A DNA stretch of 64,000 nt, from contig DATCBY010000058.1 of assembly GCA_036511595.1 (NCBI GenBank), forward strand, positions 1-64,000, in the 5' to 3' direction. Position 1 is the first letter of the stretch; each line of letters opens with the position of its first letter. Source of the stretch: DASZQY01 sp036511595 (GTDB taxonomy: Bacteria; Pseudomonadota; Alphaproteobacteria; Rhizobiales; Kaistiaceae). A program made the translations under genes and the position numbers. This document shows positions 36,063-44,672 of the stretch, piece by piece. Under the pieces are notes generated by a model that saw only the letters and a program-made list of their open reading frames with translations, searched no databases and was not told the DNA's origin.

Positions 36063-36839
36063 ATGGCACCCGCCGCCCCGGGTATTCTTCCTCAGGGCTT
36101 TCGGCGCCAGTCCTACGACAATCTTTCCTCGACCAGCGCCAAGGCCTTCGAGTTGGCACGCGCCGGAGAAGGCAACGGCTTGTGGGTGACGGCGGCCGAG
36201 CAGACCGAGGGCAGGGGGCGCCGCGGTCGGTCGTGGTCGACCGAAAGCGGCAACCTCGCCGCTTCGCTGCTCCTCATCGATCCATCGCGCCCGCCGGTGG
36301 CGGCGACCATCTCCTTCGTTGCCGGCGTGGCGCTCCATCAGGCGGTGGTCGATATTGCAGGGCCGCCTGTGGCTGAGCGAATTGCCTTGAAATGGCCGAA
36401 CGACCTACTGCTCGATCGCCGGAAAGTTTCCGGCATACTTGTGGAGGGCGAGAAGCTCGCCGGGGATCGCTTCGCGGTTGTCGTCGGCATCGGCGCAAAC
36501 TGCGTCGCGCATCCGGAAATCGCCGGGGCAATCCCGGCAACAGACTTTGCTGCCGGCGGGATTCGCATCGCGATGGATGCACTGTTTGCCCGGCTGGCGC
36601 AGCGCATCGCCGAGGAGATCGCCGTCTGGGATGGCGGGCGCGGCTTCGCGGCGACCCGGACCGCCTGGCTTGCACGCTGTGGCGGTCTTGGAGAGGCAAT
36701 CCGCGTCAATCTACCCGGCCGCGTCATCGACGGCCGCTTTGACAATATCGACGATGCCGGCCGGCTGATCCTGATCAATGAGGGCGGCGCACGCGAGGCG
36801 TTCAGCACCGGCGATATGTTTCTCGCGGCGGCCGGTTGA
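36063..36839 (+). CDS. birA: Biotin--[acetyl-CoA-carboxylase] ligase (no DNA-binding domain)
   Basis: A 258-residue class I biotin protein ligase that biotinylates AccB. The biotinyl-AMP loop is GRGRRGRSW (about residues 50-58), followed by LKWPNDLLLDRRKVSGILVE and VVGIGANC. The N-terminal winged helix of E. coli BirA is absent, so it should not repress biotin genes. The ATG at 36063 is used; the open frame extends back inside nuoN. nuoN-birA-rnj is a common alphaproteobacterial order. Confidence 0.95.
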   Translation: MAPAAPGILPQGFRRQSYDNLSSTSAKAFELARAGEGNGLWVTAAEQTEGRGRRGRSWSTESGNLAASLLLIDPSRPPVAATISFVAGVALHQAVVDIAGPPVAERIALKWPNDLLLDRRKVSGILVEGEKLAGDRFAVVVGIGANCVAHPEIAGAIPATDFAAGGIRIAMDALFARLAQRIAEEIAVWDGGRGFAATRTAWLARCGGLGEAIRVNLPGRVIDGRFDNIDDAGRLILINEGGAREAFSTGDMFLAAAG

Positions 36840-36847
36840 AGCGCCAG

Positions 36848-38530
36848 ATGACCAAAAAAACCAGGAGCGGCAAGGACGAGCTGGTGTTCGTGCCGATCGG
36901 CGGCGTCGGCGAGATCGGCATGAACCTGGGGCTCTACGGCTTCGGTCCCCGCCATAACCGGACCTGGCTTGCCGTCGATTTCGGGGTGGCGTTCGCGCAC
37001 GCCGACCTGCCGGGCGTTGACCTCGTCCTGCCCGACATCTCGTATCTCGAGGAGGAGCGGACGAACCTCGCCGGCATTGTCATCACTCACGCCCATGAGG
37101 ACCACTACGGCGCGCTGATCGACCTCTGGCCGCGGCTGCGCGTACCGGTTTACGCCACCGCGTTCACCGCCAATCTGCTTGCGGCGAAGGTGATGGGCGA
37201 GCCGGGCGCGCAAGCCGTGCCGGTAACCGTGGTCAAGCCGGGTGATCGCCTGCCGATCGGGCCGTTCGAGGTCGAGTACATCAATGTCGCCCATTCGATC
37301 CCGGAGTCGCATGCGCTCGCCATTCGCACGCCGCTCGGAACCGTTCTGCACACCGGCGACTGGAAGCTTGACGACACGCCGACCGTTGGCCTGCCGACGG
37401 ATATCGCCCGCCTCAAGGCTATTGGCGAGGAAGGCGTACTGGCGCTGGTGGGCGACTCGACCAACGCCATGCGCGACGGGCGCAGCCCCAGCGAAACCGA
37501 GGTTGAGCGCGAGCTTGCCGAAATCGTCAAGCATGCCACGGCTCGCGTCGCCTTCACGACATTTGCCTCCAATGTCGGACGCATCAAGTCGATCGCGATA
37601 GCGGCGAGGCAGGCGGGGCGCAATGTCGTCATCTGCGGGCGGGCGCTGCGCCGCGTGATCGACGTGGCCACCGAGCTGCACATGCTACAGAACATGCCAC
37701 CCTTCCTCGACGAGGACACCTTCCGTCATCTGCCGCGCGACAAGGTGGTCGCCATCCTGACCGGCAGCCAGGGCGAGCCCCGCGCGGCGTTGGCACGCGT
37801 CGCCGCGGACGACCATCCGCGCATCGAACTGGTGGCGGGGGATATGGTGGTTTTCTCGGCCCGCGCCATTCCCGGCAACGAGTTGGAGATCAATGCGATC
37901 ATCAACGCGCTGACCGCGCGTGGCGTGCGAATCGTCACCGACCGCGACCGTCTCGTGCATGTCTCAGGACACCCGCGCCGCGGCGAACTCACGGAGATGT
38001 ACAGCTGGATCAAGCCGCAGATCGCCATCCCGGTGCACGGCGAGCCGATGCATCTGGCTGCTCATTCCGATCTCGCGCGTGAACTCGGTGTCGAAACGGT
38101 CGTGATCGTCAAGGACGGGACAGTAACGCGGCTGGCGCCGGCGCCGGTGCGTACGGTCGACGAGATCGATGTGCAGCGCCTCTACAAGGACGGCAGGCTG
38201 ATCGGCGACCTGAAGCAGACCGGAGTGGCGGAACGTCGCAAACTGTCCTTCGCCGGCCACGTCGCGGTTTCCATCGTCATCGACCGCAAGGGCGATCAGG
38301 TGGCGGACCCCGACATCGCGCTTACCGGGCTGCCGCTCAAGGACGCGGCCGGGCGGGCAATGGAGGAAGCCGTGATGAACGCGATCCTCGGCACGCTCCA
38401 GTCCATCCCCCGGCCGCAGCGGCGCGACCCGGACGTGCTGGGCGAGGCGATCCGCCGCGCCATCCGCGGCGCGGTTGGCGAGGCATGGGGCAAAAAGCCG
38501 GTTTGCACCGTGTTCGTCGCGGTCGTATGA
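36848..38530 (+). CDS. rnj: Ribonuclease J (beta-CASP metallo-beta-lactamase)
   Basis: A nuclease of about 560 residues. The metal-binding motif is HAHEDH (residues 81-86), with later ligands in HSIPESHALAI, HTGDWKLDD and GDSTNA. The beta-CASP segment contains SGHPRRGEL, and IPVHGEPMHLAAH is the C-terminal motif C. In alphaproteobacteria RNase J matures rRNA and other 5' ends. The ATG at 36848 is chosen; a TTG at 36836 overlaps the birA stop and would add four residues. Confidence 0.95.
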   Translation: MTKKTRSGKDELVFVPIGGVGEIGMNLGLYGFGPRHNRTWLAVDFGVAFAHADLPGVDLVLPDISYLEEERTNLAGIVITHAHEDHYGALIDLWPRLRVPVYATAFTANLLAAKVMGEPGAQAVPVTVVKPGDRLPIGPFEVEYINVAHSIPESHALAIRTPLGTVLHTGDWKLDDTPTVGLPTDIARLKAIGEEGVLALVGDSTNAMRDGRSPSETEVERELAEIVKHATARVAFTTFASNVGRIKSIAIAARQAGRNVVICGRALRRVIDVATELHMLQNMPPFLDEDTFRHLPRDKVVAILTGSQGEPRAALARVAADDHPRIELVAGDMVVFSARAIPGNELEINAIINALTARGVRIVTDRDRLVHVSGHPRRGELTEMYSWIKPQIAIPVHGEPMHLAAHSDLARELGVETVVIVKDGTVTRLAPAPVRTVDEIDVQRLYKDGRLIGDLKQTGVAERRKLSFAGHVAVSIVIDRKGDQVADPDIALTGLPLKDAAGRAMEEAVMNAILGTLQSIPRPQRRDPDVLGEAIRRAIRGAVGEAWGKKPVCTVFVAVV

Positions 38531-38537
38531 CCGCCCG

Positions 38538-38942
38538 ATGATCGGGCGTCTCAATCATGTCGCCATCGCCGTTAACGACCTCAACGCCGGCATGGCGCTT
38601 TACCGCGACCTGCTGGGCGCCAAGGTGTCGCAGCCGGTGCCGCAGCCCGACCACGGCGTAACCACGGTTTTCATCGAGCTGCCGAACACGCGGGTGGAAC
38701 TGATCGCGCCGCTGGGCGACCGGTCGCCTATCTCCGGCTTTCTGGAGCGCAATCCCTTCGGCGGCATTCATCACGTCTGTTACGAGGTTGCCGACGTCCG
38801 GGCCGCGGCGCTGGCCCTAACGGCGGGCGGCGCGCGCGTGCTCGGCGACGGCGAGCCGAAGATCGGCGCGCACGGAAAGCCGGTCGTCTTCATCCACCCC
38901 AAGGATTTCCTCGGCACGCTGATCGAACTGGAACAGGCGTAA
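38538..38942 (+). CDS. mce: VOC-family methylmalonyl-CoA epimerase
   Basis: A 134-residue vicinal-oxygen-chelate protein. Two beta-alpha-beta-beta-beta modules are visible: RLNHVAIAVNDLNAGMALYRD and GGIHHVCYEVADVRAAALAL. The metal-binding His residues (in LNHVA and IHHVC) and Glu residues (IELPNTRVELI and the C-terminal LIELEQ) fit methylmalonyl-CoA epimerase, which links propionyl-CoA to succinyl-CoA. The ATG at 38538 starts eight bases after rnj. Confidence 0.92.
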   Translation: MIGRLNHVAIAVNDLNAGMALYRDLLGAKVSQPVPQPDHGVTTVFIELPNTRVELIAPLGDRSPISGFLERNPFGGIHHVCYEVADVRAAALALTAGGARVLGDGEPKIGAHGKPVVFIHPKDFLGTLIELEQA

Positions 38943-38947
38943 GCCGA

Positions 38948-39220
38948 ATGACGTGGACCGCACTCGCCGCTACTTATTTCGTTGCCTGGTGGGTCGTATT
39001 GTTCGCCGTATTGCCGTTCGGAATGCGCACGCAGGAGGAAGCCGGCGAAGTGACTCTCGGCACGGCGAGCAGCGCGCCGGAGCGCCCGCGGCTGGTTCGT
39101 GCGGCGATCGCGACTACCATCGTTGCCGCGATTGTCGTCGGCACGATCTGGGTGGCGATCGATGTCTACGGCCTATCGCTGGAGACATTCGCCAACATGT
39201 TCGACGTGACGCGGCAATAA
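38948..39220 (+). CDS. DUF1467 family small membrane protein
   Basis: A 90-residue protein with two probable membrane helices, the first in ALAATYFVAWWVVLFAVLPFG and the second in AAIATTIVAAIVVGTIWVAI. The sequence GMRTQEEAGEV between them is typical of DUF1467 proteins, which commonly sit beside the mce gene in alphaproteobacteria. Function unknown. It is the last gene before a 426-base gap. Confidence 0.85.
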   Translation: MTWTALAATYFVAWWVVLFAVLPFGMRTQEEAGEVTLGTASSAPERPRLVRAAIATTIVAAIVVGTIWVAIDVYGLSLETFANMFDVTRQ

Positions 39221-39245
39221 AAAAAGCAAGGCCTTCCGGCCTTGC
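39219..39245 (-). terminator. Rho-independent terminator reading on the minus strand
   Basis: A perfect eight-pair stem GCAAGGCC (39226-39233) / GGCCTTGC (39238-39245) with a TTCC loop has an A-run just before it on the plus strand. On the minus strand the run becomes a T-run after the stem, so the hairpin has the polarity to end a minus-strand transcript. It may also slow plus-strand transcription after the DUF1467 gene. Confidence 0.65.
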
Positions 39246-39405
39246 TCATCGAGTTCCGCGTCCTATTCCTTCTCTGCGAGCCCGACAGCCCAATAGGCTG
39301 ACTGGACCTTTACTTTCGGGCTCGGCGGCAGCAGCCGTTTTTTGAGCGCGCCCGAAGGAATCTTCCTCCCAAGACTTAGACCGCGATGCCTTGTTATGGG
39401 GACCG
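39246..39405 (-). ncRNA. Candidate structured small RNA ending at the minus-strand terminator
   Basis: The only reason for a minus-strand terminator here would be a minus-strand transcript, and no ORF fits. On that strand the sequence can fold. TTCCTTC pairs with GAAGGAA as an outer stem; CGAGCCCG pairs with CGGGCTCG as an inner stem; CAGCC-TATT-GGGCTG forms an apical hairpin; CATCG/CGATG may close the base. An elongated hairpin with internal bubbles recalls 6S RNA, but I see no decisive family motif. The 5' end is a guess. The rest of the gap to proS (39406-39646) shows nothing clear beyond short palindromes such as AGGAC-TTG-GTCCT. Confidence 0.35.
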
Positions 39406-39646
39406 AGGTCACCAGGACCAAGTCCTCTTGTTATGCAAGCAACCTAGCTAAACGGACTCGGTTTGTCACCAATTTGTGCAGCTATAGCCCGCATTTCTTG
39501 CACAAATTTTCGCTTCCGCGCCAAATGGTTTCCCTCAGCAGGGCCGATTCGAATTCTTGATCCTGCGACGGCCGGCGGCCTTGTGCTTTGTCGAGCCGGC
39601 CGATTGACTGCCAACTCTTCTAATCCGGCCGGAGATTCTCTCGAAG

Positions 39647-40966
39647 ATGCGTCTTTCCCGTTATTTTTTGCCGATTCTGAGGGAGACGCCCAAGGAAGCT
39701 GAGATCGTCTCCCATCGACTGATGCTGCGGGCTGGCCTCATCAGGCAGCAGGCCGCGGGCATCTACTCCTGGTTGCCGATGGGGGAGCGAGTACTCGCGC
39801 GCATCGGCGACATAGTGCGGGAAGAGCAGGATCGGTCCGGCGCGATCGAAATTCTCATGCCTACGATTCAGCCGGCTGACCTCTGGCGGGAGAGCGGGCG
39901 GTACGAGGCATATGGCAAGGAAATGCTGCGCCTCACCGACCGGCACGAACGCGATATGCTTTTCGGGCCGACGAACGAGGAGATGGTGACGGAGATCTTC
40001 CGTTCGTACGTCAACTCCTACCGCGGCGTTCCGCTTAATCTCTATCATATTCAGTGGAAATTCCGGGACGAGGTCCGTCCACGCTTCGGCGTTATGCGCG
40101 GGCGCGAATTCCTGATGAAGGACGCGTATTCGTTCGACATCGACCGCGACGCTGCCCGCGCCGCCTACAACCGCATGTTCGTGGCTTACCTTCGTACCTT
40201 CGACCGGCTCGGACTGAAGGCAATTCCGATGCGAGCCGATTCGGGTCCGATCGGGGGCGACATGAGCCACGAGTTCATCATCCTGGCGGCGACCGGCGAG
40301 AGCGAGGTTTACTGTTCGCGCGACCTGCTCGACCTGCCGATCCCGCCGGCCGACACGGATTTCCGCTCCGATCTGTCGCCGATCGTGCAGGCGTGGACCG
40401 CGCACTATGCCGCCACGGACGAGAAGCACGACCCCGTCGCGTTCTCGAAACTGCCCGAAGATAGCCGGATCACCGCGCGGGGCATCGAGGTCGGCCACAT
40501 ATTCTATTTCGGCACGAAGTACTCCGAGCCGATGGGCGCCAAGGTCACCGGACCGGATGGAACCGAGCAGTTCGTCCACATGGGCTCCTACGGGATCGGC
40601 GTGTCGCGGCTGGTGGGCGCGGTTATCGAGGCCAGCCACGACGAGGCGGGAATCATCTGGCCGGAGGCCATCGCGCCGTTCCAGGTCGGCCTCGTCAACC
40701 TGAAGGCGGGAGACGCCAAGGTGGATGAAGCGGCGGCGCGCCTATATGAGCATCTTGAGAATGCCGGAATCACAGTGCTTTACGACGATCTCGACCAGCG
40801 AGCAGGGGCGAAGTTCGCCAGCATGGACCTGATCGGCCTGCCCTGGCAGGTGATTGTCGGACCGAAAGGCCTCGAACGCGGCGAAATCGAGATCAAGCGC
40901 CGGGCGACCGGAGCGCGCGAGGCGGTGGGCATGGACGGCGTGGTGAAACGCATACTCGCCGGATAG
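39647..40966 (+). CDS. proS: Prolyl-tRNA synthetase, short form
   Basis: A 439-residue class II synthetase. It starts MRLSRYFLPILRETPKEAEI and has motif 2 (FRDEVRPRFGVMRGREFLMKD) and motif 3 (GSYGIGVSRLVGAV). The YbaK-like editing domain between motifs 2 and 3 is absent, as is normal for alphaproteobacterial ProRS. It is followed after 29 bases by lolC. Confidence 0.97.
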   Translation: MRLSRYFLPILRETPKEAEIVSHRLMLRAGLIRQQAAGIYSWLPMGERVLARIGDIVREEQDRSGAIEILMPTIQPADLWRESGRYEAYGKEMLRLTDRHERDMLFGPTNEEMVTEIFRSYVNSYRGVPLNLYHIQWKFRDEVRPRFGVMRGREFLMKDAYSFDIDRDAARAAYNRMFVAYLRTFDRLGLKAIPMRADSGPIGGDMSHEFIILAATGESEVYCSRDLLDLPIPPADTDFRSDLSPIVQAWTAHYAATDEKHDPVAFSKLPEDSRITARGIEVGHIFYFGTKYSEPMGAKVTGPDGTEQFVHMGSYGIGVSRLVGAVIEASHDEAGIIWPEAIAPFQVGLVNLKAGDAKVDEAAARLYEHLENAGITVLYDDLDQRAGAKFASMDLIGLPWQVIVGPKGLERGEIEIKRRATGAREAVGMDGVVKRILAG

Positions 40967-40995
40967 CTTCCGGCGGAAGGCCGAGAAAGACGCGC

Positions 40996-42264
40996 ATGGC
41001 GCTGCCGACCGGAACCAGGCCCTTTGCCCGCTTCGAGTGGATGATTGCGGGACGCTACCTGCGATCGCGCCGCCGGGAGACTTTCATCTCGGTCATCGCG
41101 GCGTTTTCCTTCATCGGCATCATGCTGGGCGTCGCCACGCTTATCATCGTGATGGGGGTCATGAACGGCTTCCGGGCCGAGCTGATCAGCAAAATTCTCG
41201 GCCTGAACGGCCACGTCATCATCCAGGCGATGGACACCAAGCTGACCGATTACTCGGACATAGCGGCGCGTATCAACAAGGTGCCGGGCGTGTTGTCGGC
41301 GATACCGCTGGTTGAGGGCCAAGCCCTGGCGAGCGGACCGAGCACCTCCAGCGGCGTGCTGGTGCGCGGCATCCGCGAGAGCGATCTGCCCAAGGTGACG
41401 GGCATCTACAACAACGTCCGCCTTGGTACGCTGGCTAATTTCGGCGCCTCGCAGGGGGTCGCCATCGGCACGCGGCTCGCCAGCGACCTTGGCCTGACCC
41501 TCGGCCAGAGCATCACGATCGTCAGTCCGCGCGGCAACATCACGCCGCTTGGCGTCACGCCGCGCGTCAAGGCCTACCCGATCGTCGCGATCTTCGAAAT
41601 CGGCATGGCGGAATACGATTCTACGTTCGTGATCATGCCGTTCGCGGAGGCGCAGGCCTATTTCAACCTTGATGACGAGGCGAGCGCCGTCGAGGTTTAT
41701 CTCAAGAGCGCCGACACGGTCGAGGCGCTGCTGCCGGCAATTCAAAACGCGGTCCAGCGTCAGGCGCTGATCACCGACTGGCGGGAACGCAACATCACGT
41801 TCTTCTCGGCGCTCCAGGTCGAGCGCAACGTCATGTTCCTGATCCTCACCTTGATCGTGCTGGTTGCCGCCCTCAACATTATTTCGGGCATGACCATGCT
41901 GGTGAAGGACAAGGGTCACGATATCGCCATCCTGCGAACTATGGGTGCCACGCGCGGCACCATCATGCGCGTCTTCTTCATCACCGGCGCCTCGATCGGC
42001 ACGCTCGGCACGCTCGCCGGCTTCGTGCTGGGTGTGGCGATCTCCTGGAACGTCGAGCCGATCCGCCAGTTCCTGTCCCGCCTTACCCAGACCCAACTGT
42101 TCTCGCCGGAGCTGTATTTCCTCAGCGAATTGCCGTCACGGCTCGACCCGCACGAGACAGTGACGGTGATCGTCATGGCGCTCGTCCTGTCCTTCCTGGC
42201 GACGCTTTACCCTGCCTGGCGGGCGGCACGCCTCGATCCCGTCGAGGCGCTGAGGTACGAATGA
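40996..42264 (+). CDS. lolC: Lipoprotein-releasing ABC transporter permease LolC/E
   Basis: A 422-residue inner-membrane permease with four helices: one near the N terminus (FISVIAAFSFIGIMLGVATLIIV, given in part) and three near the C terminus. A large periplasmic domain lies between. FEWMIAGRYLRSRRRETFISV is the typical start and AARLDPVEALRYE the typical end. It extracts outer-membrane lipoproteins for LolA. Alphaproteobacteria usually have one permease for both LolC and LolE roles. The stop overlaps lolD. Confidence 0.95.
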   Translation: MALPTGTRPFARFEWMIAGRYLRSRRRETFISVIAAFSFIGIMLGVATLIIVMGVMNGFRAELISKILGLNGHVIIQAMDTKLTDYSDIAARINKVPGVLSAIPLVEGQALASGPSTSSGVLVRGIRESDLPKVTGIYNNVRLGTLANFGASQGVAIGTRLASDLGLTLGQSITIVSPRGNITPLGVTPRVKAYPIVAIFEIGMAEYDSTFVIMPFAEAQAYFNLDDEASAVEVYLKSADTVEALLPAIQNAVQRQALITDWRERNITFFSALQVERNVMFLILTLIVLVAALNIISGMTMLVKDKGHDIAILRTMGATRGTIMRVFFITGASIGTLGTLAGFVLGVAISWNVEPIRQFLSRLTQTQLFSPELYFLSELPSRLDPHETVTVIVMALVLSFLATLYPAWRAARLDPVEALRYE

Positions 42265-43046
42265 AGCAGCCGCCGCAAGATCCGGCGCTCCGCCCCGTTC
42301 TCCGCCTGCGCGGAGTGGGGCGACATTATCCGGATGCAGGCGAGGGCCTGACGGTGCTCAGTGGCGCTGACCTCGAGATCTTTCCGGGAGAGATGGTGGC
42401 CATGGTGGCGCCGTCGGGGGCGGGAAAGTCCACCCTTCTGCAAATCGCCGGGCTGCTCGAGCAGCCGGACAAAGGCGAGGTTTACGTCTCCGGCCACGCC
42501 GCCAGCAAGATGTCGGACGCGGAGCGAACTTCGCTTCGTCGACTGCAGGTTGGCTTTATCTATCAGTTTCACCATCTGCTACCGGACTTCACGGCGCTCG
42601 AAAACATCATGCTGCCGCAGCTCATCCGCGGCATCAAACGGGCCGAGGCGATGGCGCGCTCGCTGCAACTCCTTTCCTATATGCGGGTCAAGGATCGCGC
42701 GACGCACCGCCCCTCCGAACTTTCCGGCGGAGAGCAGCAGCGGGTCGCGATTGCGCGCGCCGTCGCGAACGGCCCGCGGCTGCTGCTGGCCGACGAGCCG
42801 ACCGGCAATCTCGATCCGTCAACTGCCGGACTGGTGTTCGACGGACTGACCCGGCTGGTGCGCGCTTCGAAGCTTGCCTGTCTGATCGCCACACACAATC
42901 ACGAGCTGGCGGCGCGGATGGATCGCTGCGTCACCCTCGTCGGCGGGAAGGTGGTGGAGATGCGCCGTCAGCCAGCGCTTGTGGCGACGACCGCTCCAGA
43001 TTCGCCCGCCACTCCCTTCGCCGTGCCGGAGCGCGAACGGCACTGA
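42261..43046 (+). CDS. lolD: Lipoprotein-releasing ABC transporter ATP-binding protein LolD
   Basis: A 261-residue ABC ATPase. Walker A is APSGAGKST (about residues 51-59), the signature LSGGEQQRVAIARA starts near 154, and Walker B is LLLADEPTGNLD. It overlaps lolC by four bases (ATGA). The C-terminal 25 residues are Ala/Pro-rich and longer than in E. coli. Confidence 0.96.
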   Translation: MKQPPQDPALRPVLRLRGVGRHYPDAGEGLTVLSGADLEIFPGEMVAMVAPSGAGKSTLLQIAGLLEQPDKGEVYVSGHAASKMSDAERTSLRRLQVGFIYQFHHLLPDFTALENIMLPQLIRGIKRAEAMARSLQLLSYMRVKDRATHRPSELSGGEQQRVAIARAVANGPRLLLADEPTGNLDPSTAGLVFDGLTRLVRASKLACLIATHNHELAARMDRCVTLVGGKVVEMRRQPALVATTAPDSPATPFAVPERERH

Positions 43047-43062
43047 GGCGCGGGCTGTGCCG

Positions 43063-44253
43063 TCACGCTACGCGCAGCGTGGCGCGGTTGGCTTCCGGAG
43101 ATCGATCGGCGGAGGCAATTTCCGTACGATTGCGTCCACCGGCTTTGGCCCGATAGAGGGCTTGGTCCGCGGATTCGAGCAGTTTGTAGAGGGCTGGTGT
43201 GCCGCCCACGCCGGCAGTGGCGACGCCGCTGCTGACCGTCGCGCCGATCGAACATCCGGCTACGACCTGACTCGTTTCGGCGAAGGCAAGGCGAATGCGT
43301 TCGGCGGCCGCCACCGCTGCCTCGCGGTCGGTATCCGGCAGCACGGCAGCGAATTCCTCGCCGCCGATCCTGCCGAAGATGTCATTGGATCGCAGCACCA
43401 TTCGGGCAGTGGCGCCGAAGCGCTGCAGCACCTGATCGCCGACCGCATGGCCGAAGGTGTCGTTGACCCGTTTGAAATGGTCGAGATCAAAAACAACAAT
43501 CGCGATCGGCACGCCGTTGTGTGCGCATCGCCGCAGGATGAGTTCGCCGCCCTCCATGAACGCGTGACGACTGGCGGCGCCGGTAAGTGAATCGACCCGC
43601 GCCAGTATGCGCTGCTCCAGTTCGGCCTGCTCCTTGACCATCGCCATCACGAAGAAGGCGGTGCCGATCGTGTAGAGGAGATTTTCGAAGTGAATGATCC
43701 CGAACCAGCTTTCCAGTCCGGGCAGCGACGTTTGATTGCCCCGCGCCGCGACAAGAGCTACGGCCGGAACGAGGAGCGTCAGGGCATGAACCACGTTCAG
43801 CACGACGAGAGGCCAGCGAGAAAGCAGCGCTTCACGATTGCGCCAGAACTCGAACGCCGCGCCCGCCGTGTAGAGTGTCCCGAACGCGGTGCGGGCGAAA
43901 ACGGCGACGCCGGCGCTTGTATCGAGCGGGCTCGCGAGAAAAGCGACAAGGGCGATCGGACCGAGCCACCACCAGAGGGGCATGCCCTTCCGTTCCGAGA
44001 AGAGGCGGGCCCCGTGAAGCGTGGCCGCGGCGTTGACCGAGAAGGCGAGGGCGACAAGGGCCAGGTAGATCTGGTGGTCCCCGCCCGCGAGCAACAGGAT
44101 ACCAATGCCGATGCTGGCGAGGAGGTCGGCGACGGCCCACCATAGCAGACCCGCCGCATCGCGATTCTGCCACCAGCTGAAGAACAGGAAACCGGAGCAG
44201 AGGAGGGCTACGAAACTGTTGGCTGCCGTGAGCGTGAGAAGGTCGAGATGCAT
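43063..44253 (-). CDS. Membrane-anchored diguanylate cyclase (GGEEF)
   Basis: About 396 residues. The N-terminal half has six or seven hydrophobic segments (to about residue 210) forming an unassigned membrane sensor. The C-terminal GGDEF domain makes cyclic di-GMP: the active-site motif is GGEEF at 297-301, preceded by a perfect inhibitory site RSND at 288-291 with the usual five-residue spacing, so product feedback is expected. DLDHFKRVNDTFGH is the substrate-binding segment. The ATG at 44253 is preferred to a TTG at 44262. It is the only minus-strand gene between proS and gltA. No EAL domain is present. Confidence 0.93.
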   Translation of the reverse strand: MHLDLLTLTAANSFVALLCSGFLFFSWWQNRDAAGLLWWAVADLLASIGIGILLLAGGDHQIYLALVALAFSVNAAATLHGARLFSERKGMPLWWWLGPIALVAFLASPLDTSAGVAVFARTAFGTLYTAGAAFEFWRNREALLSRWPLVVLNVVHALTLLVPAVALVAARGNQTSLPGLESWFGIIHFENLLYTIGTAFFVMAMVKEQAELEQRILARVDSLTGAASRHAFMEGGELILRRCAHNGVPIAIVVFDLDHFKRVNDTFGHAVGDQVLQRFGATARMVLRSNDIFGRIGGEEFAAVLPDTDREAAVAAAERIRLAFAETSQVVAGCSIGATVSSGVATAGVGGTPALYKLLESADQALYRAKAGGRNRTEIASADRSPEANRATLRVA

Positions 44254-44420
44254 GGAGTCCAATGACCGCTGGCGTCGCCCTCCGCTGGTCTAGCGACAAG
44301 GCGTTCCGGCGACGTTAAGTGACCGTGCGGATCAGCAGTCATTTCGCAGCAGATTATTAAGCCTAAGCCGCGCTGTGCGGGTGCTTCGGCTTTTCAGCGA
44401 GCGGATTTACGTCCTTCCCC

Positions 44421-44450
44421 TTGACTAAGAACAAAACAAGAACATAATAG
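44421..44450 (+). promoter_or_regulatory. SOS promoter with an alphaproteobacterial LexA box
   Basis: TTGACT (44421-44426) is followed after 17 bases by ATAATA (44444-44449; CATAAT one base earlier is equally possible). Between them lies GAAC-AAAACAA-GAAC (44429-44443), a perfect match to the alphaproteobacterial LexA direct repeat GTTC-N7-GTTC read on the other strand. LexA bound there would cover the spacer and block RNA polymerase. The predicted start of transcription is only about 20 bases before the small ORF at 44475. Confidence 0.8.
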
Positions 44451-44474
44451 GCTCAATTCGATAGGGAGCCACTC

Positions 44475-44573
44475 ATGACCTCGTTTTTGCGTGATATTGC
44501 GTCGCTTGCCGCGGTTGTCTCATTTGTCGCCGCTGCCGGGCTCTGGTCGGATGCCCTGCGCTCCTTGATCTGA
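44475..44573 (+). CDS. 32-residue SidA-like membrane peptide under LexA control
   Basis: A short ORF with AGGGAG six bases before its ATG, directly downstream of the LexA-box promoter. The product starts MTSFLRDIASLAAVVSFVAA and ends with WSDALRSLI: a short charged N terminus, one hydrophobic helix (about residues 9-24) and a short tail. In Caulobacter the 29-residue SOS-induced inner-membrane peptide SidA binds late divisome proteins (FtsW/FtsN) and stops constriction, and as I recall its gene lies beside dnaE; this recollection is unverified. Size, topology, SOS box and the dnaE neighbour agree here. The function is inferred and no sequence comparison could be made. Confidence 0.7.
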   Translation: MTSFLRDIASLAAVVSFVAAAGLWSDALRSLI

Positions 44574-44672
44574 TTGGCCTTTTCGGAACCTGCCTCCCCG
44601 CAATCAGGGCTGACCGGCCGCATGGACAGCCGGGAGCCCATCGCCGAAACTTGGCGCGAGGAGGATCGCGTC

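Noticed and set aside
39541..39560. A tmRNA-like T loop (GATTCGAATTC)
   Set aside because: No flanking T stem, no acceptor arm and no tag reading frame nearby.
44574..44672. An N-terminal extension of DnaE starting at TTG 44574
   Set aside because: The ATG at 44673 has a perfect AGGAGG site at good spacing and gives the normal DnaE N terminus.
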